Below are positions 1 to 9,126 of a stretch of DNA of 64,000 nt, piece by piece. Where the stretch lies: NCBI RefSeq assembly GCF_900129665.1, contig NZ_FQWL01000001.1:744001-808000 (forward strand), in the 5' to 3' direction. Origin of the DNA: Flagellimonas flava (lineage in GTDB: Bacteria > Bacteroidota > Bacteroidia > Flavobacteriales > Flavobacteriaceae). How positions within the stretch are numbered: position 1 is the stretch's first letter; each line of letters starts with the position of its first letter. The translations under genes and the position numbers were made by a program. The notes under the pieces were generated by a model. It was not told the DNA's origin. It did not search any database and saw only the letters and a list, made by a program, of their open reading frames with translations.

Positions 1-2
1 GG

Positions 3-455
3 AAACGTTCTGATAACTATATCTGGCCAGCGGTACTTTATCCTGTAACAAAGGATATGCGTGTGTATGAAGAGGAACAGTTTGGTCCGATAATTCCCGT
101 GGTTTCCTTTACAGATATTGAAGAACCTTTGGATGATATGGCCGAATCAAACTACGGGCAACAGGTGAGTTTGTTTGGAAAGGATGTTTATACCCTATCT
201 CCGCTAATTGATACCCTTGCAAATCTTGTTTGCCGGGTAAACTTGAATAGTTCCTGTCAGCGGGGCCCAGATGTATACCCGTTTACGGGCCGAAAAGACT
301 CGGCGCAATCTACTTTAAGTGTTCATGACGCTCTTCGTTCCTTTTCAGTACGAACGTTTGTGGCCTTTAAGGACAACGACCTTAATAATGAGACCATAGA
401 GCAATTGCTGGAAGCCAAGGTGAGCAACTTTTTAAGCACCGATTATATTCTTTAA
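3..455 (+). CDS. gapN: NADP-dependent glyceraldehyde-3-phosphate dehydrogenase-like aldehyde dehydrogenase, C-terminal part
   Basis: The reading frame is open from the left edge, so this is the last ~150 residues of a longer protein; the ATG at 57 is internal. The visible part carries the aldehyde dehydrogenase block [11 protein letters not shown], then a region with [14 protein letters not shown], which resembles the substrate and oligomerisation region of GapN-type enzymes (known to oxidise glyceraldehyde-3-phosphate to 3-phosphoglycerate with NADP). The catalytic Cys and Glu lie outside the window, so activity cannot be judged. A generic aldehyde dehydrogenase is the alternative. The gene is convergent with the leu operon. 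Confidence 0.8.
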   Translation, partial: KRSDNYIWPAVLYPVTKDMRVYEEEQFGPIIPVVSFTDIEEPLDDMAESNYGQQVSLFGKDVYTLSPLIDTLANLVCRVNLNSSCQRGPDVYPFTGRKDSAQSTLSVHDALRSFSVRTFVAFKDNDLNNETIEQLLEAKVSNFLSTDYIL

Positions 456-465
456 ATGTCAGATG

Positions 466-520
466 CTTGACATTGAGATTTGATCTTGAACTTGAGCTTT
501 GGTCTTGAACTTGAGCTTTG
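466..520. repeat. Three imperfect 19-bp tandem repeats
   Basis: Units of the form CTTGAACTTGAGCTTTG begin at 466, 485 and 504. The last two are identical over 18 bases and the first differs at a few positions. They fill the space between two convergent genes and encode nothing apparent. Confidence 0.75.
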
Positions 521-543
521 AATTTGAATTTTCCCACAATTTC

Positions 544-572
544 AAAAAAAAGCCCCAGGAATCCCCGAGGCT
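544..572 (-). terminator. Rho-independent terminator of the leu/cim operon
   Basis: Read on the minus strand, a 9-bp stem (two G-U pairs) with loop GATT at 551-572 is followed by seven to eight T residues. It lies 25 bases past the leuB stop codon. Confidence 0.75.
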
Positions 573-596
573 CTTTGAGTTTATATAATTGCTTAT

Positions 597-1652
597 CTAA
601 ATATTCGCGGCAAGCCAATCGCCAACTTCGCTGGTCTTGTAGGCTTTGCCGCCCTCAGCTAAGTCTTCGGTAACCACACCTTCTGCTAGGGATTTATTCA
701 CCACATCCCTTATGGCTAGGGCCTCATCCGGCAAATTAAAATCTTCGAACAGCATAGCGGCCGAAAGTACTGTGGCCAGTGGATTAGCAATATCCTTGCC
801 CGCTGCCTGCGGGTACGAGCCATGAATGGGTTCGTATAAAGAAACCTTGCTTCCCACGGATGAGGAGGGCATCAATCCCATAGATCCAGAAATCACGGAA
901 GCTTCATCCGTTAAAATATCCCCAAACAAATTAGCTGTGATAATGACATCGTATCCTTTGGGCCACTGAATTAATCGCATAGCCACTGCATCCACAAACT
1001 CATAGGAGACCTCAACTTCTGGATATTCTTTTTCTAGGGCCTGTACAGTTTCTCTCCAAAGTCTTGATGCCTCCAGCACATTGGCTTTGTCCACACAGCA
1101 CAGTTTTTTGCCGCGCTTTATAGCCATTTCAAATCCTTTTCGGGCTAACCGTTCCACTTCAAAACGTTGATAAGTCATGGTGTCAAATGCCGTATCACCA
1201 TCGTCTTTTCGACCACGTTCCCCAAAATAAACCCCGCCCGTTAGTTCCCTCAGGATAATAAGGTCAGTACCCTCTATCCGATCTCTTTTTAGGGGAGATT
1301 TATCAATCAAAGATGGAAAGGTGAAGGTGGGGCGCACATTGGCGAATAATCCCAGCTTTTGCCGCATTTTTAGCAAGCCTTGCTCGGGTCTAATCTTGGC
1401 CGATGGGTCGTTGTCGAAGCGTGGGTGGCCAATGGCACCGAACAGCACAGCATCAGAGTTCGCACAGATATCATGGGTTTCATCTGGATACGGCTCCCCA
1501 ACGGCATCAATTGCTGCGGCCCCGGTAAGCGCGGGAGTCCAGCTAATCTCATGGTTGAATTTCGCCGCAACGGCATCGCTTACCTTTACGGCCTGATCTA
1601 TTACTTCGGGTCCTATTCCGTCCCCGGCTAAAAGCGCTATGTTTAATTTCAT
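597..1652 (-). CDS. leuB: 3-isopropylmalate dehydrogenase
   Basis: 351 aa, the normal length for LeuB. The family oxidatively decarboxylates 3-isopropylmalate to 2-oxoisocaproate with NAD, and also accepts 3-methylmalate in the citramalate route to isoleucine. Visible marks are the N-terminal LLAGDGIGPEV nucleotide-binding start, the RELTGGVYFG block and the late NLFGDILTDE and EPIHGS motifs that bind the substrate metal and NAD. It is the last gene of leuC-leuD-cimA-leuB, 119 bases after cimA, and is followed by a clear terminator. The start ATG at 1652 precedes the conserved MKLNIALL beta strand directly. Confidence 0.95.
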   Translation of the reverse strand: MKLNIALLAGDGIGPEVIDQAVKVSDAVAAKFNHEISWTPALTGAAAIDAVGEPYPDETHDICANSDAVLFGAIGHPRFDNDPSAKIRPEQGLLKMRQKLGLFANVRPTFTFPSLIDKSPLKRDRIEGTDLIILRELTGGVYFGERGRKDDGDTAFDTMTYQRFEVERLARKGFEMAIKRGKKLCCVDKANVLEASRLWRETVQALEKEYPEVEVSYEFVDAVAMRLIQWPKGYDVIITANLFGDILTDEASVISGSMGLMPSSSVGSKVSLYEPIHGSYPQAAGKDIANPLATVLSAAMLFEDFNLPDEALAIRDVVNKSLAEGVVTEDLAEGGKAYKTSEVGDWLAANI

Positions 1653-1771
1653 ATGGTGGTTATGAGTTGTTAGTTATCAGTTTTTAGAGATGGTATTTTA
1701 GATATCACAGTCGTTGTATTGTTTCCGTATGCTGGGTTGTGAATCTTGTTTCTTCCAATCTTGATTCTATG

Positions 1772-3289
1772 TTAAAATAGGTTTAGCATTTTTTCGGTGG
1801 CTTTGATTGCCGATACGGTTTGGTCCGAATCCAATCCACGCGTAGTAAAACTTTTTTCCTTGGTTTGCCAAGTGATTATGGTTTCACACAGTGCGTCAGA
1901 GGTGCTCCCTGGAGGAATACGTACTGCATAGTCCACTAATTTGGGCAATTCCATCTTCTCTCGGCCATATACTTTTTTCAGGGCATTTATAAAGGCATCA
2001 AACTGGCCATCGCCCTGAGCATTTTCCTCATAGGCCTTCCCATCAATTTCAATAGATAGAGTGGTAGAGGGTTTAAGACCTTTGGAATGTGTTAGCACAT
2101 AAGATTTCACAAATACGCGCTGCTGATGCCATTCTGAATCGAGTACATCCGAAATGATATAGGGCAGGTCATCTTTGGTTACCCTTTCTTTCTTGTCCCC
2201 AAGTTCAATGATACGCTCTGTAACCTTTTTAAGTTCGTCATCATTAAGGGTCAATCCCAGCTCTTGAAGGTTCTTTTGAATATTGGCTTTTCCGGAGGTT
2301 TTTCCTAAAGCGTATTTGCGTTTTCTACCAAATCTCTCGGGCAATAAATCATTAAAGTAAAGATTCTTTTTACTGTCTCCATCTGCATGTATGCCAGCAG
2401 TTTGAGTAAAAACATTGTCTCCAACAATGGGTTTGTTGTCCGGAATGCCAAAGCCGGTAAATGCTGATACCAGTTTGCTCACCTTGTACAAGGAAGATTC
2501 CTTGACGTTGATGGCTATATTGGGCATAAAATCGTTCACAACGGCAACCACGCTTGCTAGTGGCGCATTGCCCGCCCGTTCTCCCATTCCATTAACGGTA
2601 AGGTGAAGTCCATGAACGCCTGCTTTTAGCGACTCCATAACATTGGCAACGCTAAGATCATAGTCGTTGTGGCCATGGAAGTCAAAGTGGGTGTTTGGAT
2701 AGCGTTGTATAATTTGATCTAGAAAATCAAAAGTTTCCTGATGTGTTAATACGCCCAGGGTATCTGGTAGCAAAATCCGTTTTACCGGTTGTGCCGTCAG
2801 AAAATCCAGGAAGTGAAAAACGTATTCGGGGGAGTTGCGCATCCCATTGCTCCAATCCTCCAAATAAACGTTGGTGGTAATGCCCAAAGTTTCAGCCTTG
2901 CTGATCACTTCACCAATGTCCTTAAAATGTTGATCCGGGGTTTTCTTGAGCTGGTGGGTCAGATGATTCAGAGAGCCCTTGGTCAGAAGATTTTGAACCT
3001 TGGCGCCGGTAGCTACCATCCAATCTAGGGAAACACCCTTGTCTACAAAGGTCAACACTTCCACTTTTTGGAGATACCCTTCAGATTTTGCCCACTCTGT
3101 GATATTTTTAACCGCTTTAAACTCGCCATCTGAAACTCGTGCCGAAGCCACTTCAATACGATCTACCTTCAACTCTTCCAACAATAGTTTGGCCAAGGTG
3201 AGTTTTTCGGAAGCCGAAAAGGAAACTCCTGAGGTTTGTTCACCATCACGGAGGGTGGTGTCCATAATTTCAACCGTTCTATGCGACAT
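1772..3289 (-). CDS. cimA: (R)-citramalate synthase-like enzyme of the 2-isopropylmalate synthase family
   Basis: 505 aa: a HMGL-like TIM barrel (about residues 4-280) and a C-terminal LeuA-type allosteric domain (about 365-500). It carries TLRDGEQ (R14, D15), HGHND metal ligands and GxGERAGN. Family knowledge from memory: the Leptospira citramalate synthase lines its pyruvate pocket with Leu81, Leu104, Tyr144 and Glu146. The same local sequences occur here as VEVLTFVD (L79), NLLTKGSL (L102) and NVYLEDWSNG (Y142, E144). I therefore infer condensation of acetyl-CoA with pyruvate to (R)-citramalate, feeding isoleucine through LeuCD and LeuB. It would usually be annotated 2-isopropylmalate synthase, which remains possible. 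It lies between leuD (57 bases) and leuB. Confidence 0.8.
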   Translation of the reverse strand: MSHRTVEIMDTTLRDGEQTSGVSFSASEKLTLAKLLLEELKVDRIEVASARVSDGEFKAVKNITEWAKSEGYLQKVEVLTFVDKGVSLDWMVATGAKVQNLLTKGSLNHLTHQLKKTPDQHFKDIGEVISKAETLGITTNVYLEDWSNGMRNSPEYVFHFLDFLTAQPVKRILLPDTLGVLTHQETFDFLDQIIQRYPNTHFDFHGHNDYDLSVANVMESLKAGVHGLHLTVNGMGERAGNAPLASVVAVVNDFMPNIAINVKESSLYKVSKLVSAFTGFGIPDNKPIVGDNVFTQTAGIHADGDSKKNLYFNDLLPERFGRKRKYALGKTSGKANIQKNLQELGLTLNDDELKKVTERIIELGDKKERVTKDDLPYIISDVLDSEWHQQRVFVKSYVLTHSKGLKPSTTLSIEIDGKAYEENAQGDGQFDAFINALKKVYGREKMELPKLVDYAVRIPPGSTSDALCETIITWQTKEKSFTTRGLDSDQTVSAIKATEKMLNLF

Positions 3290-3346
3290 GGATTTCCTTT
3301 TTACGAATGCGATTAAAATTTAATAACGAGGCAAAAGGTTTAAGGT

Positions 3347-3943
3347 TTAAAGTGGGGTATTTTGGGCGAATTCCTGAATATTGTTCTGGATGTTCAGCAA
3401 GTAGTCAATGTCATCAAAACCGTTCAGCATATTTTCCTTTTTATAGTCATTGATGGCAAAACCTTCCTTTGCACCGCTTTCCAAAAGTGTAATGGTCTGC
3501 TCGGGAAGATTTATTTCCAACTCCGTATTTGGATTGGTCTCAATGGCCTTGAAAATTTCGTCCAAAAACTCTGGACTTACCTGAACAGGAAGTACTCCAA
3601 TATTCAAGCAATTGTTCCGGAAGATATCAGCAAAAAAGCTGGATACCACGCAGCGGAAACCATAATCGTAAACTGCCCAGGCTGCATGCTCTCTTGAAGA
3701 CCCCGAACCAAAGTTCTTACCACCTACCAAAATCTTTCCGCTGTAGATGGGATTGTTGAGCACAAAGTGCTCTTTCGGAGTGTCGTCTGAGTTAAATCGC
3801 CAGTCTCTAAATAGATTGTCACCAAAACCCTTACGTTCGGTTGCCTTAAGGAAACGTGCGGGTATTATTTGGTCCGTATCCACATTTTCTATTGGAAGTG
3901 GAACGGCTGAGCTGGTTAATATGTTGAATTTATCGTATGCCAT
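3347..3943 (-). CDS. leuD: 3-isopropylmalate dehydratase small subunit
   Basis: 198 aa, the usual LeuD length. The swivelling subunit of isopropylmalate isomerase (aconitase family); with LeuC it isomerises 2- to 3-isopropylmalate, and citramalate to 3-methylmalate in the pyruvate pathway. The N-terminus has VDTDQIIPARFLK, and the substrate loop KNFGSGSSREHAAWA is intact. The start ATG at 3943 fits the family. It sits 40 bases after leuC and 57 before the synthase, so it is co-transcribed. Confidence 0.95.
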   Translation of the reverse strand: MAYDKFNILTSSAVPLPIENVDTDQIIPARFLKATERKGFGDNLFRDWRFNSDDTPKEHFVLNNPIYSGKILVGGKNFGSGSSREHAAWAVYDYGFRCVVSSFFADIFRNNCLNIGVLPVQVSPEFLDEIFKAIETNPNTELEINLPEQTITLLESGAKEGFAINDYKKENMLNGFDDIDYLLNIQNNIQEFAQNTPL

Positions 3944-3983
3944 TATTTCTTAATTATCAATGTTCAATGATTTTCTGGTCCGG

Positions 3984-5393
3984 TTAGGCTTCTTGCAGTT
4001 CCAGCAATTCTCTCGGGTCGGTCACTTTTCCGGTAACTGCTGCTGCAGCCGCAACCAAGGGACTCGCCAAAAGTGTGCGGGCACCAGGACCTTGTCTTCC
4101 CTCAAAATTTCTGTTGGATGTGCTCACTGCATATTTTCCTGCAGGAATTTTGTCATCGTTCATGGCCAAGCATGCAGAACAGCCAGGTTCTCTTAGTTCA
4201 AATCCAGCATCATGCAGTATATCCAGAATACCTTCTTCCTTTATGGCCTCTTCCACGCGATGCGACCCAGGAACCAACCATGCGGTGACATTATCGGCCT
4301 TTTGACGACCCCTAATAATGGACGCAAAGGCCCTGAAATCTTCAATTCGGCCGTTGGTACAACTGCCCAGGAATACAAAATCAATGGGCTTCCCAATCAT
4401 CGCGTCGCCTTCATTGAACGCCATATAGGCCAAGGACTTTTGGTATGTGGCCGCTCCACCTTCCACGGCATCTGCCGTTGGGATATCATTTTGAATACCC
4501 ATTCCCATTCCGGGATTGGTGCCATAAGTGATCATGGGTTCTATTTCGCTGGCATCAAAAGATATTTCTTTATCGAAAACCGCATCATCCTCGGTATACA
4601 AAGTTTGCCAGTAGCTCATAGCTTTATCCCAATCAGCTCCTTTGGGAGCATATTCCCTTCCTTTTACATAATCGAAGGTCTTTTCATCTGGGGCTATCAT
4701 ACCTCCGCGAGCGCCCATTTCAATACTAAGGTTGCAAACGGTCATCCGACCCTCCATGGACATATTTCTAAATACTTCTCCTGCATATTCCGCAAAATAA
4801 CCAGTGGCGCCAGAGGTGGTGAGTTTCGAAATGATAAATAGTGCTACATCCTTTGGTGTAACGGCTTTGTTGAGTTTTCCATCGATATTAATGCGGAGAC
4901 TCTTGGGCTTTGGCTGCATGATACACTGGGTGGATAATACCATTTCCACTTCGCTTGTTCCAATACCAAATGCTATTGCACCAAAGGCTCCGTGCGTGGA
5001 TGTATGCGAATCCCCGCAGACTATGGTGGCACCGGGAACCGTAATTCCGTTTTCCGGACCAATTACATGGACGATTCCATTTTTCTCATGTCCAAGCCCC
5101 CAGTATGGAATGCCATGTGCTTTTGAGTTTTCCTCAAGGGCTTTCAATTGGTTGGCGGAAAGCTTATCCTTAACCGGTAAATGTTGATTTCTGGTCGGGG
5201 TGTTGTGATCCGCAGTAGCAAAAGTACGTTCCGGGTAGAGTACATTGATACCGCGATTCTTCAATCCCAGAAAAGCCACTGGACTCGTGACTTCATGTAC
5301 CAAATGTCTATCTATGAACAACACATCGGGACCATTTTCGATATGCTGAACCACGTGCGAATCCCAAACCTTGTCAAATAGTGTTTTACTCAT
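3984..5393 (-). CDS. leuC: 3-isopropylmalate dehydratase large subunit
   Basis: 469 aa from the ATG at 5393 ([15 protein letters not shown]). A TTG four codons upstream also opens the frame, but the ATG fits the family better. The 4Fe-4S aconitase-type subunit partners LeuD. Visible cluster and active-site blocks are [23 protein letters not shown] and [11 protein letters not shown], which supply the three cluster cysteines. It is the first gene of the operon. I found no convincing leader peptide, attenuator or -7 box immediately upstream on the minus strand. Confidence 0.95.
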   Translation of the reverse strand: MSKTLFDKVWDSHVVQHIENGPDVLFIDRHLVHEVTSPVAFLGLKNRGINVLYPERTFATADHNTPTRNQHLPVKDKLSANQLKALEENSKAHGIPYWGLGHEKNGIVHVIGPENGITVPGATIVCGDSHTSTHGAFGAIAFGIGTSEVEMVLSTQCIMQPKPKSLRINIDGKLNKAVTPKDVALFIISKLTTSGATGYFAEYAGEVFRNMSMEGRMTVCNLSIEMGARGGMIAPDEKTFDYVKGREYAPKGADWDKAMSYWQTLYTEDDAVFDKEISFDASEIEPMITYGTNPGMGMGIQNDIPTADAVEGGAATYQKSLAYMAFNEGDAMIGKPIDFVFLGSCTNGRIEDFRAFASIIRGRQKADNVTAWLVPGSHRVEEAIKEEGILDILHDAGFELREPGCSACLAMNDDKIPAGKYAVSTSNRNFEGRQGPGARTLLASPLVAAAAAVTGKVTDPRELLELQEA

Positions 5394-5806
5394 CGTAGCA
5401 ATCAATAATTATAAGCTCGTAAATTTAAAATATGAAAACCAAAAGTGGTTTTTTCATTTTCTAAAATTACGACGTCCAAGGGAAGTTTTATGTCGCTTGG
5501 GAGCGAAAAAGATATCCTTTATGGAATTCAAACAAAAAGCATTGGAATCGTTGATGCTGTAAGGAAAACTATGAGAAATGAGCTACAATTTTGAATGGTA
5601 AACCAATTTCCCGATGAAGGTTTACCAGCTGGTTGCGATATGGACCTTAACTATGGATTGATTTTTAGCGCATTAAGTGTAAGCTTCTGAAATTTAACAG
5701 GTTTCAATTTATTTTAACATTGCTGTAACGCTATGGAAACACTGAGCTTTCTACTTTAGGGACTCAACCTAAAAGTTTATTCATTAACAACATCAAAGAC
5801 GAACAA
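5394..5806. other. Long divergent intergenic region between leuC and the DUF2911 gene
   Basis: 413 bases, the longest gene-free stretch here. It should hold promoters for both divergent genes. Only a weak -7-like TACTTTAG (5752-5759, five of six consensus positions, no matching -33) is visible for the rightward gene. A 34-codon reading frame (5490-5594, MSLGSEKDI...) opens with ATG but resembles nothing I know. A 9-bp inverted repeat lies at 5596-5627. Confidence 0.6.
5596..5627. repeat. Inverted repeat upstream of leuC
   Basis: TGGTAAACC (5596-5604) and GGTTTACCA (5619-5627) form a perfect 9-bp dyad around a 14-base spacer. No T-run follows on either strand, so it may be an operator or RNA stem rather than a terminator. 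Role unknown. Confidence 0.5.
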
Positions 5807-6919
5807 ATGAAAAAAAGTTACTCGGCCATTTCGGCCATGATTCTCATCGCATTTTTATGTATTTCCTCAAGTGGTTATGCACAGCTTACTTTCCTACCAC
5901 GCGGTAGTCAGATGGCCAAAGTTTCACAACGAATTGGAAATACCGATGTTACCATTGTTTACTCTAGACCCAGCGTCAATGACAGGGAAATATGGGGAGC
6001 CCTAGTGCCTTACGGCATGAACAATTTAGGATTTGGAACTGCAGCCGAATCGCCATGGAGGGCAGGTGCGAATGAAAACACCATCTTTAAAACCTCCCAT
6101 GACCTTACCATTGGTGGAAAAACACTTCCGGCCGGAAAGTATGGCCTGCATATGGTGGTAAATGAAGATAATACAGCTACCGTGATTTTCTCCAAAAACC
6201 ATACAGCTTGGGGCAGCTACTTCTATGAGCCTAGCGAAGATGTAATCAAAGTTGATGTGGAGGCCAAGGAGGTTCCCCACGTAGAGCAATTGACTTACAT
6301 GTTCACCGATGTAGATGCCAATTCAGCTGTTGCATCCTTAAATTGGGAGAAAAAGCAAATACCGTTTAAAGTAGAAACGGATGTGACCAACAATGTACTG
6401 GCAGAAATAAGAAATCAATTGCAGACCACCCCAGGTTTCAACAGACAAAGTTGGGAACAGGCGGCTAATTTTGCACAGAACAATGGAGGTGATTTGGATG
6501 AGGCTCTTGGCTGGGTGGATGCCGCTATAGCAGGGCAGTTCTTCAGTCAGAAAAACTTTAACAATTTAAGTATCAAGTCGCAGATTCTGGCGAAGCAAGG
6601 CAAGGAAGCAGAGGCCAAAGCTTTGATGGAAGAAGCAATGCCACTAGGGACCGTATTCCAAGTACATGGTTATGGGCGTCAGCTCATCGGTCAGGGCAAA
6701 ACCCAGGAAGCACTTGAAGTATTTAAGTGGAATGCCAAAAACCACAAAGGAACATGGCCAGTACACTATGGCTTGGCAAGAGGTTATTCTGCGGTGGGTG
6801 ATAACAAGTCTACAGTAAAGCATCTTAAGCTTGCATTGGAAAATGCTCCGGCCCAAGCCAACCGCGATAGGGTTCAGGCTAATTTGGACAAGGCCGAAAA
6901 AGGAGAGGGGATTAACTAA
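5807..6919 (+). CDS. Exported DUF2911 protein with helical repeat tail
   Basis: 370 aa. An N-terminal signal peptide (MKKSYSAISAMILIAFLCISSSGYA) predicts export. Residues ~26-190 match the DUF2911 family, common in Bacteroidota, with the typical VYSRPSVNDREIWG and PAGKYGLH segments. Residues ~200-370 are alpha-helical with TPR-like repeats, for example ALEVFKWNAKNHKGTWPVHYGLARGY. Molecular function is unknown; periplasmic location is inferred. The gene stands alone and ends in a strong terminator shared with convergent recG. Confidence 0.85.
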   Translation: MKKSYSAISAMILIAFLCISSSGYAQLTFLPRGSQMAKVSQRIGNTDVTIVYSRPSVNDREIWGALVPYGMNNLGFGTAAESPWRAGANENTIFKTSHDLTIGGKTLPAGKYGLHMVVNEDNTATVIFSKNHTAWGSYFYEPSEDVIKVDVEAKEVPHVEQLTYMFTDVDANSAVASLNWEKKQIPFKVETDVTNNVLAEIRNQLQTTPGFNRQSWEQAANFAQNNGGDLDEALGWVDAAIAGQFFSQKNFNNLSIKSQILAKQGKEAEAKALMEEAMPLGTVFQVHGYGRQLIGQGKTQEALEVFKWNAKNHKGTWPVHYGLARGYSAVGDNKSTVKHLKLALENAPAQANRDRVQANLDKAEKGEGIN

Positions 6920-6951
6920 ACCATTATACTTAGGGATTAATTTAATGTTGG

Positions 6952-6977
6952 ATGCCCGGCTTTTGCCGGGCATTTTA
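6952..6977. terminator. Terminator between the DUF2911 gene and recG
   Basis: ATGCCCGGC (6952-6960), loop TTTT, GCCGGGCAT (6965-6973), then a T-run. The perfect 9-bp GC-rich stem touches the recG stop codon at 6975, so it can end transcription from the left and possibly from both sides. Confidence 0.85.
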
Positions 6978-9080
6978 ACTTATATACCCCCATATTTCCC
7001 TTCCCATGGCTATAGAGTTGTAAGCATTACGGATTGGGGCGTTTTCAGGTTTTTCCAATCTGGGGTCATCCTTTAAGAGCTGAATGGCATGGTATCTTGC
7101 TGTCTGCAAAATCTGGTTGTCCTTTACGATATCAGCAATTTTAAGATTCAGAAGCCCACTTTGTTGGGTCCCCATTAAATCCCCTGGACCTCTTAGTTTA
7201 AGGTCCACCTCGGCAATCTCAAAACCATCATTTGTCCTTGTCATGGTTTGCAATCTTGTTTTGGAATCTTCGGACAGTTTATTTCCTGTCATTAGAATAC
7301 AAAAACTTTGCTCCGCTCCACGACCCACACGACCTCGAAGCTGATGCAGCTGCGATAACCCAAAACGCTCAGCACTTTCTATGATCATCACCGATGCATT
7401 GGGCACGTTCACGCCAACTTCGATTACCGTAGTGGCTACCATGATTTGCGTTTCTCCTTTAACAAAACGCTCCATTTCATAGTCCTTGTCAGCTGGTTTC
7501 ATTTTTCCGTGGACAATGGAAACCTGATATTCGGGCATTGGAAAATCACGTGTTATGCTTTCATATCCATCCATCAAATCCTTATAATCCAAGGCCTCGG
7601 ATTCTTGTATAAGAGGGTATACCATATAGATTTGTCGGCCCTTTTTAATCTCATCTTTAATGAATCGGAATACTTTTAACCGGTTGGTGTCAAAGCGATG
7701 GACGGTTTTGATAGGTTTACGACCTGGAGGCAATTCATCAATGACGGAAACGTCCAGGTCGCCATAGAGGCTCATGGCCAAGGTTCTTGGAATGGGTGTG
7801 GCGGTCATTACCAAGATATGGGGAGGGGTTTCGTTCTTATGCCATAATTTGGAACGTTGGGCCACTCCAAACCTGTGCTGTTCGTCAATTATGGCCAATC
7901 CTAAGTTTTTGAACCGAACTTTATCTTCCAGAACGGCATGGGTGCCAACCAAAATATTAAGATTACCGTTTTCTAATTGATTATGCAGTAAGGTACGTTC
8001 CGACTTTTTGGTGGATCCGGTCAACAGGGCAATCTTGATATCCATTTGACCTAAAAGCTCTTTTAGTCCGTTATAATGTTGTTGGGCCAAAATTTCGGTA
8101 GGAGCCATTATACAGGATTGATATCCATTATCAGAGGCCATAAGCATTACCATAAGGGCAACTATGGTTTTCCCCGAACCCACATCACCTTGCAGCAATC
8201 TATTCATTTGAGCATTGCTCCCCAAATCGTTTCGGATTTCCTTAATGACTTTTTTTTGGGCATTGGTCAACTCAAATGGTAAATGATCGCTAAAAAAAGC
8301 GTTGAAGTTTTCACCAACGGTTTCAAAGCTTAGGCCCTTAATTTTTTGCCTCCGAACCAGTTTTTTTGAGATTAACTGCAGCTGTACATAGAATAGCTCT
8401 TCAAACTTTAAACGGAACTGGGCCTTGGCAAGCAGTTCTTGACTTTTGGGAAAGTGGATGTTCAATAAGGCTTCACTTTTAGGCATCAAACGCAGTTCCT
8501 CCATAATAGAAGGAGAAAGGGATTCCGGAAACAATCCTTTGGATTCTATAAGCAGCTGTTGCACCATTTTACTGATGACCCGATTTGTGATTCCCTTTGC
8601 ACTTAATTTTTCGGTAGAGGGATAGATGGGCTGCATTGCAATTTTCAGACCTTTTTGGTGTTCCCTAAGCAATTCCATTTCTGGATGGGCCATAGAAAAA
8701 ATGCTACCGTAGCGGTTAATCCTCCCAAACACCACATAAGGCTCATTAAGTTTTAGTTGCTCTTTGATCCATTTGTGTCCTCGGAACCAAACCAATTCCA
8801 TTTCTCCTGTTTCATCAACAAACCGTGCCACCAAGCGTTTGCCCCGTTTCTGTTCTACGATTTTCAGATGGACAATTTTTCCAACTATTTGAACATCCGC
8901 CCCGCTGGGATGGAGTTGGGATATCTTATAATATTGGGTTTTGTCTAAATAACGATTCGGGAATAGGTGCAATAAATCCCTAAATGTTTCCAATCCCAAT
9001 TCAACCTTTAGGGTATCGGCCCTGTTAGGGCCAATTCCTTTAAGATAGGGGAGGGGAGTTTGTAGAAAATTGGGATTCAT
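6975..9080 (-). CDS. recG: ATP-dependent DNA helicase RecG
   Basis: 701 aa from the ATG at 9080; a TTG just upstream adds one residue. RecG is the branch-migration helicase that remodels stalled forks and recombination intermediates. Visible are an N-terminal wedge/OB region (about 1-250), Walker A GDVGSGKT near residue 300, the DEQH box in IIDEQHRFG, the TATPIPRTL motif III, and the helicase C-terminal domain with QLRGRVGRG. The length matches the family. It is transcribed divergently from the M1 aminopeptidase; only 46 bases separate the starts. Confidence 0.95.
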   Translation of the reverse strand: MNPNFLQTPLPYLKGIGPNRADTLKVELGLETFRDLLHLFPNRYLDKTQYYKISQLHPSGADVQIVGKIVHLKIVEQKRGKRLVARFVDETGEMELVWFRGHKWIKEQLKLNEPYVVFGRINRYGSIFSMAHPEMELLREHQKGLKIAMQPIYPSTEKLSAKGITNRVISKMVQQLLIESKGLFPESLSPSIMEELRLMPKSEALLNIHFPKSQELLAKAQFRLKFEELFYVQLQLISKKLVRRQKIKGLSFETVGENFNAFFSDHLPFELTNAQKKVIKEIRNDLGSNAQMNRLLQGDVGSGKTIVALMVMLMASDNGYQSCIMAPTEILAQQHYNGLKELLGQMDIKIALLTGSTKKSERTLLHNQLENGNLNILVGTHAVLEDKVRFKNLGLAIIDEQHRFGVAQRSKLWHKNETPPHILVMTATPIPRTLAMSLYGDLDVSVIDELPPGRKPIKTVHRFDTNRLKVFRFIKDEIKKGRQIYMVYPLIQESEALDYKDLMDGYESITRDFPMPEYQVSIVHGKMKPADKDYEMERFVKGETQIMVATTVIEVGVNVPNASVMIIESAERFGLSQLHQLRGRVGRGAEQSFCILMTGNKLSEDSKTRLQTMTRTNDGFEIAEVDLKLRGPGDLMGTQQSGLLNLKIADIVKDNQILQTARYHAIQLLKDDPRLEKPENAPIRNAYNSIAMGREIWGYIS

Positions 9081-9126
9081 CAAACTAAAATATGTAATTT
9101 GGAAAGACTTTTGTGATACCTCAGCT

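Noticed and set aside
466..520. Possible CRISPR remnant
   Set aside because: The repeats are contiguous with no spacers, and no cas gene is in the window.
4212..4841. A 209-codon plus-strand frame inside leuC
   Set aside because: Antisense shadow of leuC; the leuC frame carries all aconitase motifs.
5490..5594. leu leader peptide
   Set aside because: It lies on the strand opposite to leuC and has no run of Leu or Ile codons.
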